DNA of 41,865 bases from Flavobacterium sp. (GCF_027490375.1 NZ_JAIXYH010000041.1:1-41865); one strand, 5' to 3'. Shown: positions 1 through 8,187, counted from the first letter of the stretch. Numbers and translations are program-made. Notes: a model not told the origin generated them from the letters alone.

Positions 1-58
1 GTTATCAAAGCTGCTTTTATTCTTTTATCTTTGGGTAATTATAACCTAGTTAACAGTC

Positions 59-295
59 ATGTACACTACTTTTCACTTGGCATCGGCAGAAGATTTAACT
101 ACTGACATTCTAGACGCAATAAAAGTTGCCTACAAATCAAAGGCAATTACTATCATAGTTGAGGAAAACACAAGTGCTGTTGAACTTACCGCCGACATGA
201 AAGCGGTTTTAGACACACGTTTAGAAGAAGATGAAAGCACCTATCTATCGGCCGAAGAGTCGGTAAATGAGCTGGTGAAAAAGTATGGCTTATAG
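59..295 (+). CDS. RelB/ParD-like antitoxin (toxin-antitoxin pair, partner broken)
   Basis: A small acidic 78-residue protein, beginning at the first ATG of an open frame and ending in KKYGL. Its length and acidic C-terminal half with a SAEES motif resemble antitoxins that precede ParE/RelE toxins in Bacteroidota. The next frame starts inside its 3' end (ATG at 285, 11-bp overlap) and encodes MAYRILVSPRAQKEIEN, a typical ParE-type N-terminus. That overlapping arrangement is normal for type II toxin-antitoxin operons and is the main support for the call. The toxin is ruined (see next entry), so this is now an orphan antitoxin. In this family the antitoxin neutralises the toxin and represses the operon. 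I infer the function from length, context and resemblance, not from a recognised domain motif. Confidence 0.65.
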   Translation: MYTTFHLASAEDLTTDILDAIKVAYKSKAITIIVEENTSAVELTADMKAVLDTRLEEDESTYLSAEESVNELVKKYGL

Positions 296-410
296 GATTC
301 TTGTTTCGCCACGTGCTCAAAAAGAAATTGAAAATGAAACGTTTATTTTTCCGAAGATAAGAACGCAATAACGCTTAGCTGTAGTAGATTTGTATTTGAC
401 GTTTTTTGAT
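285..410 (+). pseudogene. ParE/RelE-family toxin remnant with internal deletion
   Basis: The frame opens with about 18 residues of a ParE-like toxin N-terminus (SPRAQKEIENE) and stops at TAA 369-371. In another frame from about 353 the reading EDKNAITLSC resembles the C-terminal strand of the same family, usually followed by FHNKQNP. The two ends are therefore joined by a deletion of most of the middle plus a frameshift. A functional family member is about 95-100 residues, so no active toxin can be made. It overlaps the antitoxin gene by 11 bp. Confidence 0.55.
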
Positions 411-505
411 TACGAAAATGTAAAACTTATCCTTGAAGATAGATTTCCGCTGCGCTAAGGAAATTTTGACTTTAACCAAATTAAGACTGGCAAAGTAAAA
501 AGCTA

Positions 506-991
506 ATGAAAACGATTGCAATCGTCCTTTTAATATTTGTAAATGGGTGCTTTGAAAAGCAGCGTTCTAATGACTGCTTAGTTGAGAGAAAATTTTCAAA
601 GATTTATTTAAGGAATTACGTATCAAAACCTATTGCTAGTTTTAAACCCGTTGATTCTTTTTTAGAAAAGAAAATTCAAGAGAAGCTGTACAAATTTGAT
701 TGCATCTCATCTTATGAACCAATTAAATACTATTACAGCCAATCTGATTTTATAATTGTTAGCCGAAATACAAAATCTCAAAATTCAGGAATTTTAATCG
801 TTTCTCGTAATTCGATTGTAAAATTTATAGAATTACAATCTCTTAACAACATTAATTTTAAAGGAATAAGTAAAAGCGAATATTCTTTAAAAATCATATT
901 TACTCGAAATAATTTCTATGAGGAGATTATTTTTCAGGATCAACGCGATTATATAAGTTGGAATTTTTATGAGTTTTCATCGCAGAATTAA
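506..991 (+). CDS. Small exported (probable lipo)protein of unknown function
   Basis: A 161-residue protein not recognised as a known family. The N-terminus MKTIAIVLLIFVNGC is a short hydrophobic signal with a cysteine at residue 15, which could be a lipobox cysteine (VNGC), although the -3 residue is not the usual Leu. The rest is hydrophilic, rich in Ser, Lys and Ile, with two more cysteines early in the mature part. The start is the only ATG that gives a signal sequence. It stands alone between the toxin remnant and a structured repeat. Base composition is more AT-rich than the following genes, as in the other orphan small genes at 6.6-9.1 kb. Outer-membrane lipoprotein is an inference. 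Confidence 0.55.
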   Translation: MKTIAIVLLIFVNGCFEKQRSNDCLVERKFSKIYLRNYVSKPIASFKPVDSFLEKKIQEKLYKFDCISSYEPIKYYYSQSDFIIVSRNTKSQNSGILIVSRNSIVKFIELQSLNNINFKGISKSEYSLKIIFTRNNFYEEIIFQDQRDYISWNFYEFSSQN

Positions 992-1103
992 TTATTATGC
1001 TTCGAAGTTGGCCCCAATTTGCTTTTAAACTTCCGCAAGCTAGCATTGAAAATAAGCGTTTCCTAAAAATTGTTGGCACTGATTATCCCGGCAACGTCTC
1101 CTC

Positions 1104-1245
1104 GCAGCGCGGATAGAAGCGGAAAACCCGTAAAGCAGCGTGGGCTTATTTGGCGTGTTTTGACTGGCGACCAAAGAAGCCAAGCCAAAATGCTGCCAAA
1201 TGCCTGCGATGCTGCGGATTTGCAGCGAATAGCCGCAATTGCTGC
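1104..1245 (+). repeat. Structured palindromic repeat, copy A
   Basis: A 142-nt element with GCAGC (1104-1108) pairing with GCTGC (1241-1245), then GCGG (1109-1112) pairing with CCGC (1233-1236), then a conserved asymmetric loop ATAGAAGCGGAAA opposite GCGAATAG. The centre contains GGCGACCAAAGAAGCCA, nearly identical in copy B (9181-9325). It fills most of the gap between the genes ending at 991 and starting at 1287. Several open frames cross it on both strands, but they are low-complexity by-products of the repeat. I believe similar sequences recur in flavobacterial genomes, but I can give no name. Confidence 0.7.
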
Positions 1246-1286
1246 CCAAAAAATAAAAACACAGCAAAAAATGGTTAACATTGCAT

Positions 1287-1796
1287 ATGAAACTCTGGAA
1301 AATTCTCTTGCTGTGTGTGTCGTGTGCAATCGGACAAACGAACGATAGCCCGAAACAAAAAGTCGATGCCGTGCTAAACCAATGGCACGAAGCAGCCGCA
1401 ACCGCCAATTGGAAACAATACGAAGCGCTTATGGGTGCCGACTTCCATTTCATTGGAACCGATGCTACCGAAAATTGGGATCGACAAGCGTTTGCCGACT
1501 TCGCAAAACCGTATTTTGATCGCGGAAAAGGCTGGAAATACACACCACTCGAACGAAACATTTATTTCAACAAACAAAAAAACATGGCGTGGTTCGACGA
1601 ACTGCTCGACTCTAACCTGGGCGTTTGCCGCGGATCCGGAATCCTTATTCTAACCAAAGGAAAATGGCTGTTCTCCCAGTATGTACTGTCGATGACCGTA
1701 CCAAACGATCATGCCGATACTGTCGTTAAACTCAAACAAGACGACGACTCTTTATTTAAAACCAAACTAAATAAGGCGCCGGTAAATCCAAAATAG
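1287..1796 (+). CDS. Exported NTF2-like (SnoaL/DUF4440-type) protein
   Basis: A 169-residue protein with signal peptide MKLWKILLLCVSCAIGQ followed by a mature domain that looks like the cone-shaped NTF2/DUF4440 fold. It opens with a helix QKVDAVLNQWHEAAATANWKQYEALMGADFHFIGTD, where the 'Ala-rich helix, then D-x-x-F-x-G-T-D' pattern is characteristic, and continues with a WFDE strand region. Members bind or isomerise small molecules or act as non-enzymatic pockets; no specific substrate can be read here. I chose ATG 1287 over a TTG two codons upstream because it starts the signal peptide directly. The gene begins about 40 bp after structured repeat A and is 45 bp upstream of the next gene on the same strand. 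Confidence 0.7.
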   Translation: MKLWKILLLCVSCAIGQTNDSPKQKVDAVLNQWHEAAATANWKQYEALMGADFHFIGTDATENWDRQAFADFAKPYFDRGKGWKYTPLERNIYFNKQKNMAWFDELLDSNLGVCRGSGILILTKGKWLFSQYVLSMTVPNDHADTVVKLKQDDDSLFKTKLNKAPVNPK

Positions 1797-1841
1797 AACT
1801 ACACTCGTAAATAATCGTATCGCACCATAAAGCATACGATT

Positions 1842-2270
1842 ATGAGAACAAATGTCAAAAGAATTTTAGTAGCAGCAGGCTCCATTTTTATGCTGCTATT
1901 TGTGATTTTGGTAGTACACATTGCTACTGCTAAACCCGTTACCATTGAACTCGCCACTTGGCAGGTAAGTCGTTTCGACTTCAAACAACCTATCGACTCG
2001 AGCACAGCAAAGAAAATCGAATACGATTTGTCGGCCATTTCAGGCGTTAAAGGCGATGTGCTTGTGAAAAATAATGTTGTAGTTTTCTTTCACGACAACA
2101 CGCAAACCAGTAATCAAAAGGTGTACGAAGCCTTTACTGCAAAAGGTTACAAAGACGTTAGCATCTTTAAAGTTCCGGCCGAATTAGCCAGTAAAAAAGT
2201 TTGTCCGGCGATGAAACAAGATGGTTTTGCCTACCATTTCTCAAAAGGTATCCAACGAATTTTTAATTAA
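1842..2270 (+). CDS. Membrane-anchored protein with HMA-like fold, no metal motif
   Basis: This 142-residue protein has one N-terminal membrane segment (about residues 8-29) and a periplasmic domain. The pattern RFDFKQPIDSSTAKKIEYDLSAISGVKG..VVFFHDNTQTSNQKVYEAFTAKGYKDVSIF resembles the beta-alpha-beta ferredoxin-like layout of heavy-metal-associated domains, with GVKG and the 'A..GYK' helix end in the expected places. The metal-binding CxxC is absent, so it probably does not carry metal the usual way. A single Cys lies near the C-terminus. It is 17 bp upstream of the globin-like lipoprotein gene, with which it is probably co-transcribed, and both face the feo operon. Function unknown. Confidence 0.6.
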   Translation: MRTNVKRILVAAGSIFMLLFVILVVHIATAKPVTIELATWQVSRFDFKQPIDSSTAKKIEYDLSAISGVKGDVLVKNNVVVFFHDNTQTSNQKVYEAFTAKGYKDVSIFKVPAELASKKVCPAMKQDGFAYHFSKGIQRIFN

Positions 2271-2287
2271 CTTAAATAACTTGAACT

Positions 2288-2878
2288 ATGAAAAGAAATC
2301 TGAAATTCTTAGCCTTGCTGCTATTGAGCGGCGCTCCTTTGTTTGTGTCTTGTAACGACGACGACAACAATGATCCACCAGCAGAAGCCAGCATTTACGA
2401 CCGTTTAGGTGGCGAAGCTATGGTACAAGACCCAGACGCAGCGAACGGCGTTATGATTGAGTCGGGCCGTCTTGCCTACCGAAAAGTAGTGGGTAGAACT
2501 GTGCAACTTATTGTAGCCGACATTCAGGCGGGGGCTCAAGGAAACTTGGCAGAACACTTCGCTCCCTTATTAGCTGAAGTTGGTGCTGGAAACACCACCA
2601 ATTTGGCCGTTTTACAAGATAATCTAGTGGATTTCTTTTCCTTCAATACCGGAGGAACAAATCCGGTAAACACGTATTCGGGATTGGATATGGTCGCTGC
2701 ACACAATCCGGCACAAAACCCGCGTATGGGAACTACATCTTCGAATGCCGATTACGACAAATTCGTAGGTTATGTAGGAGCTGCCGCTATTGAAAACGGC
2801 GTACCTGCAAACTCTGATTTGTTTAACGACGTGGTTGCGGTTTTAGAATCGCTGAGAGATCCGATCGTACAAGAATAA
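2288..2878 (+). CDS. Lipoprotein resembling group 1 truncated haemoglobin
   Basis: A 196-residue protein. The signal sequence ends in a lipobox (APLFVSC, lipid-bearing Cys at about residue 22) followed by an Asp/Asn run, so it should be a lipoprotein. The mature part begins SIYDRLGGEAMV, the classical opening of group 1 truncated globins (YxxLGG). Later it has NLVDFFSFNTGG, then YSGLDMVAAHNPAQNPRMGTTSSNADYDKFVGY, which matches the globin E-F region in which the His of 'xAH' is the haem-binding proximal histidine. A roughly 35-residue stretch near the start differs from standard globins. Truncated globins bind O2 or NO, and a lipid-anchored one would sit in the envelope. It is followed by a strong terminator. 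Haem binding is inferred. Confidence 0.6.
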   Translation: MKRNLKFLALLLLSGAPLFVSCNDDDNNDPPAEASIYDRLGGEAMVQDPDAANGVMIESGRLAYRKVVGRTVQLIVADIQAGAQGNLAEHFAPLLAEVGAGNTTNLAVLQDNLVDFFSFNTGGTNPVNTYSGLDMVAAHNPAQNPRMGTTSSNADYDKFVGYVGAAAIENGVPANSDLFNDVVAVLESLRDPIVQE

Positions 2879-2904
2879 TAACGGGTAGTAGCGTTATTTA
2901 CCGA

Positions 2905-2940
2905 CCGTCTGTTCAGCTTTTTGGACAGGCGGTTTTATTG
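2905..2940 (+). terminator. Rho-independent terminator after globin-like lipoprotein
   Basis: CCGTCTGT (2905-2912) pairs with ACAGGCGG (2925-2932) with one G-T pair, followed by TTTTATTGTTTTT. It lies 27 bp after the stop of the 2288-2878 gene. Confidence 0.8.
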
Positions 2941-3019
2941 TTTTTAACAACGACAAGTTTTTCTTATAGCTGTATTTTCCTTTTCGAGAAATGAATCAAA
3001 AATTGAAATAAGTAAATCG

Positions 3020-3121
3020 CTAACCGCAGCAATCTTTCCCTTTCTTTTTGGGAAAGAAAAATTTCCGCACCAAGAAAATGAGTGCTAGTAGGAGGGCGGC
3101 TATGGCAATTACTTCTTGCAT
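3020..3121 (-). CDS. FeoB-associated Cys-tailed membrane protein (33 aa)
   Basis: A tiny protein, MQEVIAIAALLLALIFLVRK then FFFPKKKGKDCCG: one membrane helix, a basic stretch and a terminal Cys-Cys-Gly. This is the hallmark of the small FeoB-associated Cys-rich proteins encoded after feoB in many Bacteroidota. The start is ATG 3121-3119, whose A is the last base of the feoB TGA stop (TGATG), so translation is probably coupled to feoB. A longer upstream in-frame start would lie inside feoB and is less likely. It presumably supports FeoB in moving Fe(II), perhaps as a small accessory subunit with thiols facing the cytoplasm; that role is inference. Confidence 0.8.
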   Translation of the reverse strand: MQEVIAIAALLLALIFLVRKFFFPKKKGKDCCG

Positions 3122-5211
3122 CAGCTGGCTATTTCGTGAACTACAAAGGCAATACAATAAGCCAAGACCGTCATTATAGCCAATTGCATCAGAGGCCATT
3201 TCCAACTATTGGTTTCGCGTTTTGTAATTGCTAAGGTTGATACACATTGCATGGCAAAGGCATAAAAAATCAGAATCGATAATCCGGTTCCTAGATCAAA
3301 AATAGGTTTTCCGGTTTTTACATCAGTTTGGGCGCGCATTTTTTGTTTGATGGTTTCCTCATCTTCGGTTCCGCCCACGCTGTAAATGGTTGCTAAGGTT
3401 CCTACAAACACCTCGCGCGCTGCAAATGAGGTAAGTATGGCGATACCAATTTTCCAATCGTAGCCCAAAGGTTTAATGACGGGCTCAATTCCGCGACCTA
3501 AGCGCCCAATGTACGATTCTTCCAAGCGTGCAGCGGCAACGGCTTGTTCGTAAGTACCTCCGTTGGCGTATTCTTGTTCCATTGTTACGCGTGCTCCGGC
3601 TTGATCCATATTTTCACCAGGTCCGTAACTTGCCAAAAACCAGAGAATTACCGATATAGCTAAAATGATTTTACCCGCACCCATTACAAAGGCTTTGGTT
3701 TTTTCAACTACCGTAATCCCAATATTCTGCGGAAGCGGCCACTTATAATCGGGCATTTCGATAACAAAATACTGTTTGGTTTTTAGTTTGATGATCTTAT
3801 TTAAAATCGTTGCTGCCACGATTGCCATTGCAAAACCGATCAGATACATGCTCATAAGTACCAAAGCTTGCATGGAGATAAAACCAAAGACGTTTTGGTT
3901 CGGGATAACTAACGAAATAATGATTGAATACACAGGTAAGCGTGCCGAGCAGGTAGTAAACGGCGTCACTAAAATTGTGATTAAACGCTCTTTCCAATTT
4001 TCGATGTTTCGAGCGGCCATGATTGCAGGAATGGCACAGGCTGTTCCCGAAATTAAGGGAACCACGCTTTTTCCGGACAGGCCGAAACGACGCATGATTC
4101 GGTCCATCAAAAAGACCACGCGGCTCATATAACCCGACTCTTCCAAAATGGAGATAAACAAAAACAAAAAGGCAATTTGCGGTATAAAAATTACGATACC
4201 GCCTATACCAGGGATAATACCATCGGTGAGTAATTCTTGAAGCATGCCGGGCGCCATGTGATTTTTTGTGTATTCTGAAAGCATGGCGAATGCCGCGTCG
4301 ATCGCATCCATAGGAATACTCGACCAACTGAAAATGGCATTGAAGATAAGCAGTAAGATGGCCGCGAAGATCAAGTATCCGAAAATACGGTGCGTAAAAA
4401 TACGATCGAGTTTATAGCGCCAATCGGTTGCCTGAGAAAGGTCTGTTTTCTGAGCGGATTTTAATACGTTATTGATAAACTGATAGCGTTTAATCACCTC
4501 CTTTTGTTGCAAACGTTTTAGATCTGAAGCTGTTACCGAAAGCTGCTGCGGGTCGGGTGCTTGGTCGTTTAATTTGTAATGTTCCGAGGCCAAAAACAAC
4601 CAACTTTCGTACACATTTCGGTTAGGAGCGGATTGTTCGACACTTTTAAAAAAGTTCTCATCTACAGTTCGAATATCAATGATCGGGTTTCGAGAAAGTG
4701 TATTACGCTGCGCAATTAGCGTTTTTAATTCTTTGATACCTGTGTTCTTGCGACTTGAGATCAACGCAATTTTGGTGTCGAGTGCGGTTTCAAGTGCTGG
4801 AATATCTAGTGAAATCCCGCGTTTTTGCATCCGGTCGGCCATATTAATTGCAAGAATTACCGGGAGTTTCAGATCTTTTATTTGTGTGAATAGCAGTAAG
4901 TTGCGTTTCAGATTTTCAACTTCGGTAACGACAACGATAAGGTCGGGATAATCTTTATCGGCGGGGTTCAGTAGTAAATCGGTTACCACACTTTCATCTA
5001 TACTACTGGCGTTCAGCGAATAAGTTCCGGGTAAATCGAGCACAGCCACTTTTTGTCCATCGGCTAACTGCGTATAGCCCAACTTGCGATCAACGGTCAC
5101 GCCGGGATAATTTCCGGTTTGTTGATTTAAGCCAGTGAGTTTATTGAAAAGCGAGGTTTTACCCGTATTTGGGTTGCCAATTAGAGCTACTTTCAAATGA
5201 TTTTTACTCAT
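3121..5211 (-). CDS. feoB: Ferrous iron transport protein B (GTPase-permease)
   Basis: A 696-residue inner-membrane Fe(II) transporter. The N-terminal G domain shows G1 GNPNTGKTS (about residues 12-20), a G2 region NYPGVTVD, G3 DLPG (about 59-62), G4 NMAD (about 122-125) and a G5-like SSRKNTG. It is followed by a helical linker and a C-terminal membrane region with two Gate-type segments (EESGYMSRVVFLMDR...SGKSVVPLISGTACAIPAIMAAR, and later SFAAREVFVGTLATIYSVG). Length is normal for FeoB without extra domains. It overlaps feoA by 8 bp and the downstream Cys-tailed gene by 1 bp, so the three form one operon. Iron-dependent repression (Fur) is usual for this operon, but I did not identify an operator. 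Confidence 0.97.
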   Translation of the reverse strand: MSKNHLKVALIGNPNTGKTSLFNKLTGLNQQTGNYPGVTVDRKLGYTQLADGQKVAVLDLPGTYSLNASSIDESVVTDLLLNPADKDYPDLIVVVTEVENLKRNLLLFTQIKDLKLPVILAINMADRMQKRGISLDIPALETALDTKIALISSRKNTGIKELKTLIAQRNTLSRNPIIDIRTVDENFFKSVEQSAPNRNVYESWLFLASEHYKLNDQAPDPQQLSVTASDLKRLQQKEVIKRYQFINNVLKSAQKTDLSQATDWRYKLDRIFTHRIFGYLIFAAILLLIFNAIFSWSSIPMDAIDAAFAMLSEYTKNHMAPGMLQELLTDGIIPGIGGIVIFIPQIAFLFLFISILEESGYMSRVVFLMDRIMRRFGLSGKSVVPLISGTACAIPAIMAARNIENWKERLITILVTPFTTCSARLPVYSIIISLVIPNQNVFGFISMQALVLMSMYLIGFAMAIVAATILNKIIKLKTKQYFVIEMPDYKWPLPQNIGITVVEKTKAFVMGAGKIILAISVILWFLASYGPGENMDQAGARVTMEQEYANGGTYEQAVAAARLEESYIGRLGRGIEPVIKPLGYDWKIGIAILTSFAAREVFVGTLATIYSVGGTEDEETIKQKMRAQTDVKTGKPIFDLGTGLSILIFYAFAMQCVSTLAITKRETNSWKWPLMQLAIMTVLAYCIAFVVHEIAS

Positions 5212-5446
5212 GGCTTAAGGGAGTTACTTCGGCTACTTCAATTTGTGCAGCCAACTCTTTTCGAATTGCCACGTAACTGCCTGAAATTTCGAATAAATAC
5301 GGATCGCCCAGCGGCGCAATTTGAATCAGTTTAACCTCTGCTCCAGCAATCAATCCCATTTCGATCAACTTTAATGGAATGGCATCTGGGTTGAAATCAA
5401 CAACGATAGCGGCATGCGACAGAGGTAGGTTTTGCAGAGTTGGCAA
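5204..5446 (-). CDS. feoA: Ferrous iron transport protein A
   Basis: An 80-residue SH3-like cytoplasmic protein. The family signature is clear: LIEMGLIAGAEVKLIQIAPLGDPYLFEISGSYVAIRKELAAQIEV, with the APLGDP turn. FeoA assists FeoB, probably through its G domain. No ATG fits the N-terminus. The frame can start at TTG (5446-5444), which gives the normal family length, whereas the next Met (in EMGL) would cut off the first beta strands. I therefore choose the TTG start. It is the first gene of the feoA-feoB-accessory operon. No gene lies in the 167 bp upstream, which carries the terminator of the SPFH gene. Confidence 0.93.
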   Translation of the reverse strand: MPTLQNLPLSHAAIVVDFNPDAIPLKLIEMGLIAGAEVKLIQIAPLGDPYLFEISGSYVAIRKELAAQIEVAEVTPLSHE

Positions 5447-5513
5447 TGTTATTTAGAATTAGAAAAAACAAAATTAAGGATTAATAGGCGAGAAACTTTT
5501 AAAAATATCTTAA

Positions 5514-5558
5514 GAAGCCAGTAACGGCAGTTGTAATGCAAAACTGCGTACTGGCTTC
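5514..5558 (-). terminator. Long hairpin terminator after SPFH gene
   Basis: GAAGCCAGTA (5514-5523) pairs perfectly with TACTGGCTTC (5549-5558), and inside it GCAGTT pairs with AACTGC. Read on the minus strand it is followed by TAAGATATTTTTAAAA. It lies 55 bp past the stop of the SPFH gene and upstream of feoA. Confidence 0.7.
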
Positions 5559-5613
5559 AATTAAAAAGCATTTGATCGCTATTGTTCTTTCTTAGTAAAG
5601 GATCCGACGTTCA

Positions 5614-6378
5614 TTAATCGATGAGCATCGGCGTTTTTCCGTCGGTGATAATGATTTTGCTGTTTTGTGACTTCGAAAGTTCTTGAAATGCTTCAATTGA
5701 ACGCAGGCGAATAATGTCGTTGTTCAAACCTTCTGAAAGAATTTTTTGCGAATCGCGCGTGCCTTTTGCTTCGATGATTTTTCTTTCGGCTTCTAGTTTC
5801 TCTTGTTGCAGAACGAATTCCATGCGCATCGCATCTTGTTCCGCTTGCAGTTTACGCTCAACGGATTTTGCTAAACCGTCGGGCAGCTGAATGCTCTTCA
5901 TCAATACGGATTCGATTACGATACCTTGTTTGTTTAGTATTTCGGCCATTTTTGTTTTAATCTGCTCTTCAATATTAGCGCGCATACCCGAATGCATATC
6001 CTTTGCAAAGAAGTTTGAGCTCACGTCGGCCGCTGCGGAGCGAAATACATTTGAAATGATGTTTTCGTACCCTAAACCATAGGTACGGATAATTGTTGGC
6101 ACCTTTTCTTGTTCGAGACGATACAAGATGGAAACCTGTGTTAGAATGCTTAATCCTTCTTTACTTGGTAAACTCAGATTCAGTTCTAAATCGTTTGTTT
6201 GCACGGATGCTTTGATAACTTTACTGGTGAAGGGGTTGAAGAAAACCGGTCCTTGAGATGTCACTTCATCAGATAGCTTTCCCAGTTTTTGCCGAACACC
6301 CACTTCTCCGGGTCTAACGACAGCACAATTAGTAAATAGTACTGCGCTCAAAAATGAAATTGTAATGGTTCGTATCAT
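5614..6378 (-). CDS. SPFH/prohibitin-like membrane protein
   Basis: A roughly 254-residue protein of the stomatin/prohibitin/flotillin superfamily. From ATG 6378 the N-terminus MIRTITISFLSAVLFTNC reads as a lipoprotein-like signal, then VVRPGEVGVRQKLGKLSD, the usual SPFH entry (beta strand with GxxGV). The SPFH core runs to about residue 180 (GLGYENIISNVFRSAAADV, QGIVIESVLMKSIQLPDGLAKSVERK), followed by a charged coiled coil KLQAEQDAMRMEFVLQQEKLEAERK and a C-terminal tail. Such proteins form membrane-associated oligomers or scaffolds. The frame stays open upstream to an ATG at 6477, but the extra 33 residues look unlike the family and have no coding support. It is a single-gene unit with its own terminator. 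Confidence 0.8.
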   Translation of the reverse strand: MIRTITISFLSAVLFTNCAVVRPGEVGVRQKLGKLSDEVTSQGPVFFNPFTSKVIKASVQTNDLELNLSLPSKEGLSILTQVSILYRLEQEKVPTIIRTYGLGYENIISNVFRSAAADVSSNFFAKDMHSGMRANIEEQIKTKMAEILNKQGIVIESVLMKSIQLPDGLAKSVERKLQAEQDAMRMEFVLQQEKLEAERKIIEAKGTRDSQKILSEGLNNDIIRLRSIEAFQELSKSQNSKIIITDGKTPMLID

Positions 6379-6652
6379 GGCGATGTTGTTTTTCCCAAAG
6401 ATTGCTCTTAAACATTTAAATAATAGCCAACTAACTCCTAATTTTTTGATAATAAAATCAGAAATTAACAGTTTCATACGATTGATTTTTAGTTAGTTTT
6501 AACAAATGGGAAAAAATTGGATTCAAGATTCAAACAACAACTACTTTTTTGACAGAATTTGCCGGTGTTGGTTTCAGCAAATTGTAAAGGTATATAGTTT
6601 GGATTTTGTGTAAAGCTTAAACAACTAACGAATCCGAAATCCAAAGACACAA

Positions 6653-7132
6653 ATGAGAAAGAGCACCAAGACGCAAGTAATATTAGGCTGTTTTACCGCT
6701 TTAATAATTTGTTGTGTAGTTATTAAGTATGTGAGAAATTCAGCTATTAATGGGCGTTGGAAAGTGGTTAGTGCATGTATTTTATTAACGTCTTTTGTTG
6801 AGGAGAAAGAGAGTTTTTACCAAAGTTGTTCAGGAAAAATCTTAACAATAACTGATGGAAAAGGATCGTTTGAAGACGCAAGCTGCTTAGATACTACATC
6901 ATTCAATTTTGTTGAAACGGACAAGAATTTTATTGAGCAGATTGCGATTAACAACAGCGAGCGTTTTGATGGTTGTGTAAAGTCGTTACAAAAGAATAAG
7001 CTTGCTAAAAAGATGAAAATCTACTCTGCGGTCTTGGATGCAGATCCAAAAAGACCTTTATACTTGATCCTGCTTTCAAAAAACGACCTAATTCTCTATC
7101 AAGATCCGTATTTCATTCAACTAAGAAAATAA
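6653..7132 (+). CDS. Small membrane-anchored protein of unknown function
   Basis: A 159-residue protein not recognised as a known family. After a basic start (MRKSTKTQ) there is one hydrophobic helix (about residues 9-26, LGCFTALIICCVVIKYV). The remainder should be periplasmic and begins NGRWKVVSACI, reminiscent of lipocalin-like 'NGxW' domains in flavobacterial exported proteins. Several paired cysteines in the mature part could form disulfides. It is monocistronic, AT-rich, and lies in a stretch (6.5-9.1 kb) of small orphan genes and pseudogenes. No clear promoter or terminator. Confidence 0.55.
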   Translation: MRKSTKTQVILGCFTALIICCVVIKYVRNSAINGRWKVVSACILLTSFVEEKESFYQSCSGKILTITDGKGSFEDASCLDTTSFNFVETDKNFIEQIAINNSERFDGCVKSLQKNKLAKKMKIYSAVLDADPKRPLYLILLSKNDLILYQDPYFIQLRK

Positions 7133-7250
7133 ATGAGTCTCCTTTCGTAGATGTTTTAACTTCAAAAAAAAGCCAGTTGAAAAAAGGTAGTTAACTTAGT
7201 GCAACAGATAAACAAGACAAGAATACCAGTATCAAAACAACAACAATTAG

Positions 7251-7883
7251 ATGAAGCAAAAGACTTTTTCAATAGCTGCCTTGATTTTGTTTTCCTTTTT
7301 AAATAGTTCCTGCAAAAATGAGTTGAATTCAAATGCTCGCGATAAGAACGAAAATAAAGTAGAAACAGTAAAAAATGTGGAGTCTATTGGCATACACAAT
7401 ATTGATTCTCTTTTAAATAGCTCAAAAGTTAAGTTAGAAAGTAAAAATTGGATTAAAGTTGAAAATTCGATTATTAACGACGAATACTCAGAGTGGTTAG
7501 AATCAACATTTTTCTATTCAAAACAGGAATGGGTCAAAATTAGCTTTGGTGATTCCGAAGGAAAGAACATAAATTAGTTAGAAAGTAATTGTCAATCATT
7601 ACTAGATAATTTTGGTTTCACATTAGGCGATCGTCTTATGGATATCATATTGAACAAAAATGTAGCATTGAACTTCGATGATTATGGAGTTTTTGTTCTT
7701 GAAGTTAGTAATTTAACTTTAAAATTTGATTGTGAGGAAGCAGTTAGTGATGAGCTGTTTGAAAAGCTAATAGCAGTAAAAGAGACTCAAAATAGGAGCA
7801 TCTTTCCCAAGGAACTAGAAAACTGTAAATTAAAATCTTTCCTAATCTTCAAGGAAGCAACAGAACAGAATTTTAAGAATTAG
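7251..7883 (+). pseudogene. Lipoprotein gene interrupted by one in-frame TAG
   Basis: From ATG 7251 the frame encodes a lipoprotein signal (LILFSFLNSSC, Cys at about 21) and continues to TAG 7575-7577. The same frame stays open afterwards (LESNCQSLLDNFGFTLGDRLMDIILNK...) to TAG 7881-7883, giving 211 codons with a single internal amber. The part before the stop ends WVKISFGDSEGKNIN and the part after runs on as similar beta-rich lipoprotein sequence. One point mutation (for example CAG or AAG to TAG) explains it. I recognise no domain. Because TAG terminates several intact genes here (1794-1796, 31331-31333, 36491-36493), recoding is unlikely and a pseudogene is the simplest reading. Confidence 0.65.
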
Positions 7884-7987
7884 GTTTAAAGAAGCCCATT
7901 GTAGATAAAGAAAAGATATGAATTGCGTTCTTTAAATTTATTCGTCGGCTCGATGAACGATAGTATGCGCTAAAAAAGGAAAATTGT

Positions 7988-8149
7988 ATGTCAAAATATA
8001 TTTACGGTTGTGTCGTCGCAATTTTAATGTTACAAACCTACTGGGTTAAATGAATAGAAGATGGTATTGAAGAGTTAATTTCAGAGATTGTAGAGGCTCA
8101 TCCGATAAACTTTATAGCAAACTGTCCTATTCCCCAAAAATCCACCTAG
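7988..8149 (+). pseudogene. Short exported-protein remnant with internal TGA
   Basis: ATG 7988 starts MSKYIYGCVVAILMLQTYWVK, a signal-peptide-like segment, and is stopped by TGA 8051-8053. The frame continues open as IEDGIEELISEIVEAHP... to TAG 8147-8149. This looks like the 5' end and a short piece of a decayed exported protein gene. Not recognised further; weak support because the pieces are short. Confidence 0.35.
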
Positions 8150-8187
8150 TAGCTAAGTTAGATTTTTTAACTTTAAACATCTAAATT

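Noticed and set aside
1040..1561. Long open frames on the minus strand and a plus-strand frame at 1070-1348
   Set aside because: They lie across structured repeat A and in the antisense of the NTF2-like gene; composition is unlike a real protein.
6378..6477. N-terminal extension of the SPFH protein from ATG 6477
   Set aside because: The added 33 residues do not fit the family, and a lipoprotein-like signal begins at ATG 6378.
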